From Mycobacterium sp. 155 (GTDB lineage Bacteria; Actinomycetota; Actinomycetes; Mycobacteriales; Mycobacteriaceae), in contig NZ_KB892705.1 in NCBI RefSeq assembly GCF_000373905.1, positions 2,847,463 through 2,911,462 on the forward strand: a stretch of 64,000 nt of DNA. The letters are read 5' to 3'. The position numbers and the translations under genes are program-made. Positions 19,547 through 27,946 of this stretch are shown one piece after another. Within the stretch, counting starts at the first letter, position 1; every line of letters begins with the position of its first letter. The notes below the pieces were generated by a model. That model worked only from the letters and a program-made list of their open reading frames with translations, did not search any database and was not told the DNA's origin.

Positions 19547-19725
19547 TTGACTTCCTCCACCTCGACGAGGTGATGCACAACGTTGATGAGGCCACGCGTC
19601 TGGGCGTTGTCCTCACGAACCACCGACTGACGGATCTTCTTCAGTCCCAGCGTCCGCAGGCTTTCGCGCTGCTTCCAACGTGCGCCGATGATCCCGCGCA
19701 CCTGGGTGATCTTGAGCTCTGCCAT
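19543..19725 (-). CDS. rpmD: 50S ribosomal protein L30
   Basis: 60 residues, the full length for bacterial L30: [20 protein letters not shown], then [19 protein letters not shown] and [14 protein letters not shown]. Between rpsE and rplO, overlapping rplO by 4 bp. Confidence 0.96.
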   Translation of the reverse strand: MAELKITQVRGIIGARWKQRESLRTLGLKKIRQSVVREDNAQTRGLINVVHHLVEVEEVK

Positions 19726-19727
19726 GG

Positions 19728-20396
19728 TTATGCCGATCCCTCACGCGCGGCTGCAGCAGCCAGCGCTTCGCTCTCGCGTCGGGCCCGCAGCATGCCGGCC
19801 GGCGCAACATCCTCGATGGGCAGACCGCGACGGGCCGCCACCTCTTCCGGACGCTGCAGCAGCTTCAGCGCGGCAACCGTGGCGTGAACCACGTTGATCG
19901 CGTTGTCGCTACCCAGCGACTTGGCCAGGATGTCGTGCACCCCAGCGCATTCCAGCACGGCACGAGCCGCGCCGCCGGCGATCACACCGGTACCGGGGCT
20001 GGCCGGACGCAGCATGACCACACCGGCAGCTGCCTCGCCCTGCACCGGGTGGGTGATGGTGCCACCGATCAGCGGAACCCGGAAGAAGCCCTTGCGCGCT
20101 TCCTCGACACCCTTGGCGATGGCGGCCGGAACTTCCTTGGCCTTGCCGTAGCCAACACCGACCATGCCGTGACCGTCGCCGACGATCACCAGAGCGGTGA
20201 AGCTGAATCGGCGGCCACCCTTGACCACCTTGGACACGCGGTTGATCGTGACCACGCGCTCGATGTAGTTGCTCTTCTCACCACGGTCGTCGCCGCGGCC
20301 GCGGCCACCACGGTCGTCGCGGCGGCCCCGGCCGTCGCGGTCACCACGACCGCCACGGTTGTCCTGCGCCGAAGCGGCGCCAGCCTGCTCGGCCAT
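19728..20396 (-). CDS. rpsE: 30S ribosomal protein S5
   Basis: 222 residues. The S5 N-terminal double-stranded-RNA-binding fold is clear in [19 protein letters not shown] and the C-terminal [19 protein letters not shown]. An extra head of about 45 residues is almost only Gly, Arg and Asp (for example [19 protein letters not shown]), longer than in E. coli; extended S5 heads are known in actinobacteria. S5 works in translational accuracy with S4 and S12. Confidence 0.96.
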   Translation of the reverse strand: MAEQAGAASAQDNRGGRGDRDGRGRRDDRGGRGRGDDRGEKSNYIERVVTINRVSKVVKGGRRFSFTALVIVGDGHGMVGVGYGKAKEVPAAIAKGVEEARKGFFRVPLIGGTITHPVQGEAAAGVVMLRPASPGTGVIAGGAARAVLECAGVHDILAKSLGSDNAINVVHATVAALKLLQRPEEVAARRGLPIEDVAPAGMLRARRESEALAAAAAREGSA

Positions 20397-20421
20397 TATG
20401 CAGTCCTCTCGTTAACAGTCA

Positions 20422-20835
20422 TCAGAATTTCAGCCCACCCTCGCGCGCGGCGTCGGCAAGCGCGGCGATCCGGCCGCCGTAGGTGTAGCCGCCGCGATCG
20501 AACACCACAGTGTCGATACCGGCAGCCTTGGCGCGCTCGGCGATCAGCTGACCGACGCGCACGCTGTGCGCCTTCTTGTCGCCTTCGATCGCACGGACGT
20601 CAGCCTCGATCGACGAGGCCGCAGCCAGGGTGACACCTTCCAGATCGTTGACGAGCTGGACGTGGATGTGCCGGGCCGACCGGTTGACCACCAGACGCGG
20701 GGTCTGGGCGGTGCCGGCGACCTTCTTACGCAGCCGGGCGTGGCGGCGCAGACGAGAGGTACGACGGGACTCAGAGATGTTCTGGCCCACCGGCTTACGC
20801 TTTGCGTTTTCTGCGGTAACAGTTTTGGGAGCCAT
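20422..20835 (-). CDS. rplR: 50S ribosomal protein L18
   Basis: 137 residues. 5S-rRNA-binding protein; [37 protein letters not shown] and the end [20 protein letters not shown] are diagnostic. Between rplF and rpsE in the usual order. Confidence 0.97.
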   Translation of the reverse strand: MAPKTVTAENAKRKPVGQNISESRRTSRLRRHARLRKKVAGTAQTPRLVVNRSARHIHVQLVNDLEGVTLAAASSIEADVRAIEGDKKAHSVRVGQLIAERAKAAGIDTVVFDRGGYTYGGRIAALADAAREGGLKF

Positions 20836-20837
20836 GG

Positions 20838-21377
20838 TTACTTACCTGTCTTTCCGACCTTGCGGCGGATCTGCTCACCCTCGTAGCGAATGCCCTTGCC
20901 CTTGTACGGGTCCGGGCGACGCAGGCGACGGATGACCGCCGAGATCTGGCCGACCTTCTGCTTGTCGATACCCGACACCGAGAACTTCGTGGGCGTCTCC
21001 ACCGCGAAGGTGATGCCCTCGGGTGCCTCGATCAGCACCGGGTGGCTGTACCCCAGGGCGAACTCCAGGTTCGAGCCCTTGGCCACCACGCGGTAACCAA
21101 CGCCGAAGATCTCCATCTTGCGGGTGTAGCCCTCGGTCACACCGGTGACCAGGTTGGCGATCAGGGTGCGCGACAGCCCGTGCAGGCTGCGGTTGCGCCG
21201 CTCATCATCCGGCCGGGTTACCACGATGGCGCCGTCGTCGTTGCGGGACACCGCAATCGGCTCGGCCACATCCAGGGTCAGCGTGCCCTTGGGGCCCTTG
21301 ACCGCAACGTTCTGCCCGTCGATCGTGACGTCGACTCCGGTGGGGACCGAAACGGGCTGCTTACCAATACGGGACAT
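20838..21377 (-). CDS. rplF: 50S ribosomal protein L6
   Basis: 179 residues from ATG 21377 ([20 protein letters not shown]), the standard L6 start; the open frame extends further upstream into rpsH but is not coding there. The C-terminal signature [14 protein letters not shown] is present. The gap to rplR is 2 bp. Confidence 0.97.
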   Translation of the reverse strand: MSRIGKQPVSVPTGVDVTIDGQNVAVKGPKGTLTLDVAEPIAVSRNDDGAIVVTRPDDERRNRSLHGLSRTLIANLVTGVTEGYTRKMEIFGVGYRVVAKGSNLEFALGYSHPVLIEAPEGITFAVETPTKFSVSGIDKQKVGQISAVIRRLRRPDPYKGKGIRYEGEQIRRKVGKTGK

Positions 21378-21390
21378 GTTCTGCTTCCCC

Positions 21391-21789
21391 CTACCAGACG
21401 TAAGCGAGGACTTCGCCGCCCACGCCCTGTCGTGCTGCCTGGCGGTCGGTGAGCAGGCCCGAGGACGTGGAGATGATCGCCACGCCCAGGCCGCCCAGAA
21501 CACGCGGCAGATTGGTGGATTTTGCGTAGACCCGCAGACCGGGCTTGCTCACGCGGCGCAGGCCGGCGATGCTGCGCTCACGGCTGGGGCCGTACTTGAG
21601 CTGCACCACCAGGGACTTGCCGACGCGGGCGTCCTCAGTGCGGTAATCGGTGATGTAGCCCTCTTTCTTGAGGATCTCGGCGATGTTGGCCTTGATCTTC
21701 GAGTGGGGCAGGGTCACCTCGTCGTGGTACGCCGAGTTGGCGTTGCGCAGACGTGTCAGAAAGTCTGCGATCGGATCCGTCATTGTCAT
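21391..21789 (-). CDS. rpsH: 30S ribosomal protein S8
   Basis: 132 residues from ATG 21789 ([20 protein letters not shown]). The C-terminal [20 protein letters not shown] is the S8 rRNA-binding signature. S8 is the translational repressor of the spc operon in E. coli. Here the gene follows a 351-bp gap with its own promoter and a folded leader, so it starts a separate transcription unit (rpsH-rplF-rplR-rpsE-rpmD-rplO). Confidence 0.97.
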   Translation of the reverse strand: MTMTDPIADFLTRLRNANSAYHDEVTLPHSKIKANIAEILKKEGYITDYRTEDARVGKSLVVQLKYGPSRERSIAGLRRVSKPGLRVYAKSTNLPRVLGGLGVAIISTSSGLLTDRQAARQGVGGEVLAYVW

Positions 21790-22029
21790 GACAGCGTCAA
21801 TCAACCTCTCCCGCTGCGGTTCCCATACAACGTGCTCGCGTCGGTTCCCAGGTGGATGAGCCGCTTGCGCGAAGATCACATCCACGGGCCTGACACATCG
21901 CACGGTGGGCCTACTGCGAAGTGTTTCTTCCGTTCCTGACCGGGTTCGGTCAGGGGTCGCACGTCAGTAGTGGCGCCCGCAGGCATCACATACCGACTCG
22001 CCTGGACTAAAGCGACAGGCAACCGGTCA

Positions 22030-22058
22030 AGTGTAGACAACCGGCAGTTCAGAGCCAA
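22030..22058 (-). promoter_or_regulatory. Internal promoter driving rpsH-rplO
   Basis: Minus-strand TTGGCT (22058-22053) and TACACT (22035-22030) with an exact 17-bp spacer. The predicted start near 22022 would leave a leader of about 230 nt before rpsH, which contains the hairpin CTGACCG-AACC-CGGTCAG. The 351-bp gap 21790-22140 holds no other gene. Confidence 0.6.
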
Positions 22059-22087
22059 ATCAGCCAACTACAGCAGCCAAACGCGAT

Positions 22088-22126
22088 CAGCACCCCGCGG
22101 GAGCGCATGGCTCCCGCGGGGTGCTG
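22088..22126 (-). terminator. Strong hairpin downstream of rpsZ
   Basis: Perfect 17-bp arms, CAGCACCCCGCGGGAGC and its complement, around a 5-nt loop, 14 bp after the rpsZ stop. No U-tract follows, so it may be an L-shaped or intrinsic-like actinobacterial terminator, or a processing/stability hairpin. It precedes the rpsH promoter. Confidence 0.65.
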
Positions 22127-22140
22127 CCGTCAGTGCGTGG

Positions 22141-22326
22141 TTACCAGCTGGACTTCTGCACGCCGGGCAGCTCGCCCGCGTGCGCCATCTCGCGCAGGCA
22201 GATGCGGCACAGCCCGAACTTGCGGTAGACAGCGTGCGGACGACCGCACTTGTTGCAGCGGGTGTACGCGCGGACCGCGAACTTGGGCTTCTTGTTGGCC
22301 TTGTAGACCAGCGCCTTCTTTGCCAT
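22141..22326 (-). CDS. rpsZ: 30S ribosomal protein S14, zinc type
   Basis: 61 residues, the short S14 with two CxxC pairs: [23 protein letters not shown] 22326 gives the family start [16 protein letters not shown]. This zinc-binding form (rpsN1 in M. tuberculosis) is the housekeeping copy in the spc cluster; mycobacteria usually have a zinc-free paralogue elsewhere that replaces it in zinc starvation. Confidence 0.97.
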   Translation of the reverse strand: MAKKALVYKANKKPKFAVRAYTRCNKCGRPHAVYRKFGLCRICLREMAHAGELPGVQKSSW

Positions 22327-22330
22327 GTGC

Positions 22331-22903
22331 TCAGTTCTCCTTGAAGGGGAAGCCCAGCGCCCGCAGCAGCGCACGGCCTTCGTCGTCGTTGGTCGCCGAG
22401 GTGACGACGGTGATGTCCATGCCGCGGGGCCGGTCGATGGAATCCACGTCGATCTCATGGAACATCGACTGCTCGTTCAGACCGAACGTGTAGTTGCCGG
22501 TGCCGTCGAACTGCTTGGCTGACAGGCCGCGGAAGTCGCGGATACGGGGCAGCGCGATGGAGATCAGCCGGTCCAGGAACTCCCACATGCGGTCACCACG
22601 CAGCGTGACGCGGGCGCCGATGGGCATGCCCTCGCGGAGCTTGAACTGGGCGATGGACTTGCGGGCCTTGCGGACCTCGGGCTTCTGACCGGTGATGAGG
22701 GCCAGATCGTTGACAGCGCCGTTGATCAGCTTGGCATCGCGGGCGGCGTCGCCGACGCCCATGTTGACGACGACCTTCACCACGCCGGGGATCTGCATGA
22801 CGTTGCCGTACTCGAACTGCTGCTGCAGCGACTCGCGGATTTCCTCGCGGTAGCGCTGCTTCAGACGGGGCGGAGTCTTCACGGCATTTTCAGTGGTGGT
22901 CAT
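22331..22903 (-). CDS. rplE: 50S ribosomal protein L5
   Basis: 190 residues. 5S-rRNA-binding protein with the signature [19 protein letters not shown], then [20 protein letters not shown] and [20 protein letters not shown]. Followed 4 bp later by rpsZ. Confidence 0.97.
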   Translation of the reverse strand: MTTTENAVKTPPRLKQRYREEIRESLQQQFEYGNVMQIPGVVKVVVNMGVGDAARDAKLINGAVNDLALITGQKPEVRKARKSIAQFKLREGMPIGARVTLRGDRMWEFLDRLISIALPRIRDFRGLSAKQFDGTGNYTFGLNEQSMFHEIDVDSIDRPRGMDITVVTSATNDDEGRALLRALGFPFKEN

Positions 22904-22905
22904 AG

Positions 22906-23223
22906 TCAGATGTCCTTGCCGTTGCGCTTGGAGACACGAACCTTCTTGCCGCTCTCCTCATCGACGCGGTAGCCGATGCGGGTCGGGTTGCCGTCGGAGT
23001 CGACCACCATCACGTTGGACACGTGGATCGGCGCCTCCTGCGTCACGATGCCGCCCGTCGAAGCCCCACGCTCGTTCTGCGACTGCGCAGTGTGCTTCTT
23101 GATCCGGTTGACGCCCTCGACGAGAACCTTGTTGCGCTCGGGGTAGGCGACCAGGACCTTGCCCTTGGCGCCCTTGTCCTTGCCGGAGACCACCAGAACG
23201 GTGTCGCCCTTGTGGACCTTCAT
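22906..23223 (-). CDS. rplX: 50S ribosomal protein L24
   Basis: 105 residues. KOW motif [20 protein letters not shown] at the start; assembly initiator of the 50S subunit. 2 bp before rplE, directly after rplN. Confidence 0.97.
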   Translation of the reverse strand: MKVHKGDTVLVVSGKDKGAKGKVLVAYPERNKVLVEGVNRIKKHTAQSQNERGASTGGIVTQEAPIHVSNVMVVDSDGNPTRIGYRVDEESGKKVRVSKRNGKDI

Positions 23224-23592
23224 TTACAAAACCTCCGGTGCCAGCGAGACGATCTTCATGAACTTCTTCTCTCGCAGTTCGCGACCGACCGGCCCGAAGA
23301 TGCGGGTACCGCGGGGGTCGTTGTCGTTCTTGATGATGACTGCGGCGTTCTCATCGAACTTGATGTAGCTGCCGTCTGCGCGACGACGTTCCTTGACGGT
23401 GCGCACGACGACGGCCTTCACGACGTCACCACGCTTGACGTTGCCGCCCGGGATGGCGTCCTTGACGGTCGCCACGATGATGTCGCCGATGCCGGCGTAG
23501 CGTCGCGACGAGCCACCGAGCACGCGGATGCACAAGATCTCCTTGGCACCCGTGTTGTCGGCGACCTTCAACCGCGATTCCTGCTGAATCAC
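23224..23592 (-). CDS. rplN: 50S ribosomal protein L14
   Basis: 122 residues, [20 protein letters not shown] with the [17 protein letters not shown] signature. First gene of rplN-rplX-rplE-rpsZ. In many bacteria it follows rpsQ directly; here the sulfatase island lies between, and a separate promoter is visible upstream. Confidence 0.97.
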   Translation of the reverse strand: MIQQESRLKVADNTGAKEILCIRVLGGSSRRYAGIGDIIVATVKDAIPGGNVKRGDVVKAVVVRTVKERRRADGSYIKFDENAAVIIKNDNDPRGTRIFGPVGRELREKKFMKIVSLAPEVL

Positions 23593-23705
23593 TCGATCTC
23601 CTGACCTGGGTTTTTATGCACGCCAGATTCCGACCTGGACGCGCGCGGTCTTTATCATCTATGGATACGCGAGGTTGATCAGAAACAGCAACCAACCACG
23701 GTCTA

Positions 23706-23751
23706 CCCGAGACAACCCCTACATAGTAGGTGAGCTCGGGCAATGCACCAA
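23706..23751 (-). promoter_or_regulatory. Promoter of rplN-rpsZ, overlapped by a nested inverted repeat
   Basis: Minus-strand TTGGTG (23751-23746) and TACTAT (23728-23723), 17-bp spacer. The -10 sits in the loop of CCTAC-ATA-GTAGG, itself inside CCCGAG/CTCGGG arms (23706-23740). The palindrome could be an operator or the terminator of the formylglycine-generating-enzyme transcript. Predicted leader to rplN is about 120 nt. Rest of the 248-bp gap: nothing seen. Confidence 0.5.
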
Positions 23752-23840
23752 ATCGCCGCAGGTAGGCCCCGCCGCAGGCGACACCGGGTCCCGCGAGTGT
23801 GAAACGGGTGCGAGTTCCGGGCCGTTTTTTCGCAGAGGAT

Positions 23841-24719
23841 TCACCCTCGCGATACGACGCAACGGAACCCGATATGGGTGGTCGAACTGTCCTGGGACTG
23901 CGGAGAGCGCGCCGCCGGCCGGTATCGGTGGCAATACTCGGGGGCGCACAGATGCGAGCCACCTTTGAGGGTCTGGTTGACGCTGGGATCTGCGCCCGCC
24001 GGTGGGCAGCACGCGGATTGGGCCGCGCCGGGCCGGTGATGAGCCGAGTACGGCGTCGACGTCCACTCCCACACGTTGCCGATCATGTCGTAGAGCCCGA
24101 CGTCGTTGGCGGGGAAGGAACCCACCGGTGAGGTGCCGGTCCAGCCCAGGGCGCCGTCGTTGCGGTACGGGAACCGCCCCTGCCAGGTGTTGGCCATCAG
24201 CTGCCCGCCGGGCATGACATCGTCGCCCCACGCGTAGACGGTGTCGGCTCCCCCGCGCGCGGCGTACTCCCATTCGGCTTCGGTGGGCAGCCGCCGCCCG
24301 GCCCATGTCGCATAGGCCGCGGCGTCGGGATAGGCCACCTGAACGACGGGGTGGTCGGGATGACCGGCATCGCGGTCAGGACCGAACGGATATCGCCAGT
24401 TCGCGCCGGGCGCCCAATCCCACCACTGCCGCCAGTCCCGCAGGTTCACCGGACCCGTGGTGGGCCGGAACACCAGCGCCCCAGGTAACAGATCCTGTTC
24501 GGCCACACCGGGATACAGCGCTGGATCCAGCGAACGTTCGGCGACGGTCACATATCCGGTGGCGGCGACGAACTCGGAGAACTGCGCATTGGTGACGGGA
24601 TACTTGTCGATCGCAAACGACCCGACCGTCGCGGTATGCACCGGCGCCTCTTCCGGATAGAAGCGCGTCGAACCCATGCGGAACGCTCCCCCGGGCAGTT
24701 CGACCAGTTCGGTGTGCAT
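23841..24719 (-). CDS. Formylglycine-generating enzyme (sulfatase-modifying factor)
   Basis: 292 residues from ATG 24719 (MHTELVELPGGAFRMGSTRF), matching the M. tuberculosis enzyme Rv0712 in length. It oxidises the Cys of the CxPxR motif in sulfatases to C-alpha-formylglycine. The two active-site Cys are present in GGSHLCAPEYCHRYRPAAR; the FGE-sulfatase domain is also clear in RRLPTEAEWEYAARGG and LYDMIGNVWEWTS. Lies 26 bp after a sulfatase on the same strand, so enzyme and target are co-expressed. A longer frame upstream overlaps the sulfatase and is not supported. Confidence 0.95.
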   Translation of the reverse strand: MHTELVELPGGAFRMGSTRFYPEEAPVHTATVGSFAIDKYPVTNAQFSEFVAATGYVTVAERSLDPALYPGVAEQDLLPGALVFRPTTGPVNLRDWRQWWDWAPGANWRYPFGPDRDAGHPDHPVVQVAYPDAAAYATWAGRRLPTEAEWEYAARGGADTVYAWGDDVMPGGQLMANTWQGRFPYRNDGALGWTGTSPVGSFPANDVGLYDMIGNVWEWTSTPYSAHHRPGAAQSACCPPAGADPSVNQTLKGGSHLCAPEYCHRYRPAARSPQSQDSSTTHIGFRCVVSRG

Positions 24720-24745
24720 GCGATCAGGGTAGGTGTGCCGTTTCA

Positions 24746-27097
24746 TCAATCCTTGCAGAAGGCCAAGGCCAGAGCGGCTTCGACGTCTTCGTACGGTTCG
24801 CCCGACAGGTCGACGGTGCACCTGGCGATGGTTCCGCCGGTGAAGCCGAACTGCCCACGATAATTCTTCGATACCGCCGAGCCTGTGTTGCGTCCGATGC
24901 AGATGCCACCCCCGGCGAGCGCGAACATGCCGGGGTGACTCCGCATATCCGGCAGTTCGGCCACTGCGACGTCGTCGATGAACAACGCCGTGTCGCCCAG
25001 CGGCGTGTGACTGTTCTCGACCGTGCCGGTGCGCTGGTACCGCACACCGAAGATGTGTCGTCCCAACGGAATCGGATCCGGCGAGGTCAGCTGCTGCTCA
25101 ATTTCGCCGAGGAAGTTGTACACATAGTGCAGCCGTCCGTCCGCGACGTACAAGACGTGTCCGCCGTGTGCGCCACCCTGTTTGAACAGCACACCCTGGG
25201 CGTCGGGACTGTCGATGGTGAGTTCGACCAGCACCTTGAACGACTGCCCGCGCAGTTCGGCGGTCGCGCCCAAACCGACCTCGGCGGTGCTCGGGTAGTA
25301 GGTGTAGGTGGACCTGGCGCCCGCCAGATACGGACGCCACCGCGTCATGGTCTCGAGGATGTTGAGATCGGCCAGAGGCAGACCGTTGTATTTGTCGGCT
25401 TCGCTGAACCAGAGCGCCTTGAGTTCTTCGAGTTTGTCCGGCTGCTCGGCGGCCAGGTCGTGGCACTGGCTGCGATCGGATTCGATGTGGAACAGCTCCC
25501 AGCGGTCGGCCTCGAAATGGGACCAGCCGGCCGGCGTAGCGGCGTGCACGGTGTTGGCAAACCAGCCCTTGTGCCAGACGCCACGGGTGCCGAGCATCGT
25601 GTAGAACTGGGTCTCCTTGCCTGTCGGCGCAGTCGGATTATCCAGCGCCACTTTGAAACTCACCCCGTCCAGCGGCTTCTGCGCAACTCCGCGCACGGTG
25701 GCGGGAGGCGTGATCTCCAGCAGGTCGTACACCGTCGGAGTGATGTCGCAAACGTTGACGTAGTTGTCGCGGACCTCGCCGTGCGCGGCAATTCCGTTGG
25801 GCCACGAGATGATTGCGGTATCAGCGATGCCACCCTCGTGGGAGGCATACCGCTTGAACAGCTTGTACGGCGTGTTGAACGCCATCGCCCAGCCGATCGG
25901 ATAGTGATTGTAGGTATCCGGCGAGCCCAGCAGGTCGATGAACCGGAGTCCCTCTTCGGCGGTGTCGATGTAGCCGTTGAAGAACTTCGTCTCGTTGACC
26001 GATCCGTTCGGGCCGCCCTCGCCGCTAGCGCCGTTGTCGGAGATCACCACGATGATCGTGTTGTCCAACTGACCGGATTCGTCGAGATAGTCGAGGATGC
26101 GCCCGATCTGGGCGTCGGTGTAGGACAGGAACCCGGCGAACACCTCGGCCATCCGGCTGAACAGCCGCTTCTCATCGTCGCTGAGCGTGTCCCACGGTCG
26201 CACCGTGTCCTGGAGCGGCCACGGTTCCCCGTTGGGCCCCTTGATATCTGCGTACGGGTTGATCGGCGACAGCTCGGTGTCGGACGGCACGATGCCGAGG
26301 CGTTTCTGATTCTCCAGCACGATTTCGCGGTACTGCTCGTAGCCCATGTCGAATCGGCCCGTGTAGTGGTCGGCCCACTCCTTGAACACATGGTGCGGGG
26401 CGTGGCCGGCTCCGGGACACAGATAGGTGAACCACGGCTTGTCCGGCGCGATCACCTTGGCGTCCTGGATGAATTCGATGGTCTTGTCGGCGAGATCCTT
26501 CGACAGGTGATAGCCCTCCTCGGGCGTGCCCGGCGGATCGACGGGATGGTTGTCGTACACCAGATCCGGGTACCACTGATCGGTCTCGCCGCCCATGAAT
26601 CCGTAGAACCGTTCGAAACCGCGCGAGCATGGCCAATGCCGTTTGGTGGCAGCGAGGTTTGACTCCTCCAACGGCGTCAGATGCCACTTGCCCACGCAGT
26701 AGGTGTTGTAGCCGTTCTCGGTGAGTACCTCCGACAGCAGCGCGGTGTCGAACGGAATCCGCCCGTTGCAGTTGGGGAATCCGTCGGTGAACTCCTCGAT
26801 GGTGGCCATCCCCACCGTCGTGGCGTTGCGGCCGGTGAGCAGCGAGGCCCGGGTCGGCGAACACAACGCGGTGGTGTGGAACTGCGACAGTCGCACTCCG
26901 CGTTCGGCGATGCGGCTCATCGCGGGCATGTCCACCAGTCCGCCGAAGCAGTCCCAGGTCGCAATGCCGGTGTCGTCCCACACCAGATACAGCACGTTGG
27001 GCGCGTTCTCAACGGCGGTCGGCGCCGCATACGGCCCCCAGTCCGGCTCGGAGTCCCGGATGTCCAGCTCGATCTTGCCGTTGAACTCGGTAGCCAT
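24746..27097 (-). CDS. atsA: Arylsulfatase AtsA
   Basis: 783 residues, near the usual length of the long mycobacterial form (Rv0711). The formylglycine precursor is C79 in TTALCSPTRASLL (C-S-P-T-R). Metal ligands are suggested by LVWDDTG near the start and VVISDNGASGEGG in the middle; FYGFMGGETDQWYPDL is typical of this subfamily. The C-terminal 200 residues form an additional beta-rich domain. No signal peptide, so cytosolic, consistent with modification by the adjacent enzyme. Hydrolyses sulfate esters; natural substrate unknown. Its C-terminal segment and start closely resemble the second sulfatase at 30869, its paralogue. Confidence 0.94.
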   Translation of the reverse strand: MATEFNGKIELDIRDSEPDWGPYAAPTAVENAPNVLYLVWDDTGIATWDCFGGLVDMPAMSRIAERGVRLSQFHTTALCSPTRASLLTGRNATTVGMATIEEFTDGFPNCNGRIPFDTALLSEVLTENGYNTYCVGKWHLTPLEESNLAATKRHWPCSRGFERFYGFMGGETDQWYPDLVYDNHPVDPPGTPEEGYHLSKDLADKTIEFIQDAKVIAPDKPWFTYLCPGAGHAPHHVFKEWADHYTGRFDMGYEQYREIVLENQKRLGIVPSDTELSPINPYADIKGPNGEPWPLQDTVRPWDTLSDDEKRLFSRMAEVFAGFLSYTDAQIGRILDYLDESGQLDNTIIVVISDNGASGEGGPNGSVNETKFFNGYIDTAEEGLRFIDLLGSPDTYNHYPIGWAMAFNTPYKLFKRYASHEGGIADTAIISWPNGIAAHGEVRDNYVNVCDITPTVYDLLEITPPATVRGVAQKPLDGVSFKVALDNPTAPTGKETQFYTMLGTRGVWHKGWFANTVHAATPAGWSHFEADRWELFHIESDRSQCHDLAAEQPDKLEELKALWFSEADKYNGLPLADLNILETMTRWRPYLAGARSTYTYYPSTAEVGLGATAELRGQSFKVLVELTIDSPDAQGVLFKQGGAHGGHVLYVADGRLHYVYNFLGEIEQQLTSPDPIPLGRHIFGVRYQRTGTVENSHTPLGDTALFIDDVAVAELPDMRSHPGMFALAGGGICIGRNTGSAVSKNYRGQFGFTGGTIARCTVDLSGEPYEDVEAALALAFCKD

Positions 27098-27400
27098 GGT
27101 GAGCCTCGATCCAGGTTTGACGAAAGGCGCCGCTTAGGGCAGTCGCCCGGAGATTACACCCGCATGCTGAAGGTTGCTGGGGAAACTGATGAGGCGGACA
27201 ACACGCTGTCAGCCTTCAGAGTTGGGCGCCGACGTGCACAATAGCTCACCCGAGCTGGTTCGCTCGTGATTGCCACCCCAGCCCAGCGACGCGACACCCT
27301 CCAATTGCGGAGAACATAGCGAGAAGCCGAGTTCGTTTGCAGCACAGTAAGAAACGTCCGCAGTCGTAGCCCACGGATATTGACGTGAGCGGCTTGCCGG
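27098..27400. other. 303-bp gap upstream of atsA
   Basis: No coding pattern. On the minus strand TAATCT lies about 55 bp before atsA and could be a -10, but no good -35 accompanies it. Nothing else recognised. Confidence 0.5.
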
Positions 27401-27913
27401 TCAGACCCGCAGCAATTGCGGGATCAGCACCCGAGTGTCGGGCACGAAGGGCCAGTCCGGGTCTGCTAGATGGGTGGCCAGCTCACCGTCTGTCCACCAC
27501 CAGCCGGCGCTGATCTCCTCGGGCTGATGGCGGATCGGACCGTCGGAGCGGGCCTCAAAGGCAAAAAGGTGGCAGCGCATCGGTTTTCCCGCCCATTGCC
27601 CGTCCCACGACGTCGATGCCAGCGGTGTCAACGGCACATCGACGATGCCGAGTTCCTCAGCCAGTTCACGGGTCGCGGTCTGTACCGGTGTCTCGCCGGG
27701 ATCCACGACCCCGCCAGCGAGGCAATCGTGCATCCCGGCAAACACCGCCTTGGTGGTCGTCCGTCGATGCACATAGATCCGGTCGCCATCGGTCGAACGA
27801 AGCAGCACTCCTGCACTGCCATGCCACAGCCCCTCGGCATACACCTGCGATCGCAGGGCCGTGCCTGTGACGTTGCCGTCCGCGTCGTACACCGTTACCT
27901 GCTCGTCAGCCAC
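27401..27913 (-). CDS. NUDIX hydrolase (YfcD-like)
   Basis: 170 residues. A complete Nudix box is at 68-90: G68, E74, R82-E83-L84, E86-E87, G89. The N-terminal VYDADGNVTGTALRS and the YAEGLWHGSAGVLL segment resemble the Idi-like/YfcD branch rather than MutT. Hydrolyses a nucleoside-diphosphate-linked or phosphorylated compound; substrate unknown. Divergent from the LuxR regulator, only 33 bp apart. Confidence 0.9.
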   Translation of the reverse strand: MADEQVTVYDADGNVTGTALRSQVYAEGLWHGSAGVLLRSTDGDRIYVHRRTTTKAVFAGMHDCLAGGVVDPGETPVQTATRELAEELGIVDVPLTPLASTSWDGQWAGKPMRCHLFAFEARSDGPIRHQPEEISAGWWWTDGELATHLADPDWPFVPDTRVLIPQLLRV

Positions 27914-27946
27914 CCCCTCACGATAGTGAAGCGGTGACCGAATTCC

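Noticed and set aside
24935..26662. Long plus-strand open frame opposite atsA
   Set aside because: Shadow of the sulfatase; composition artefact in high-GC DNA.
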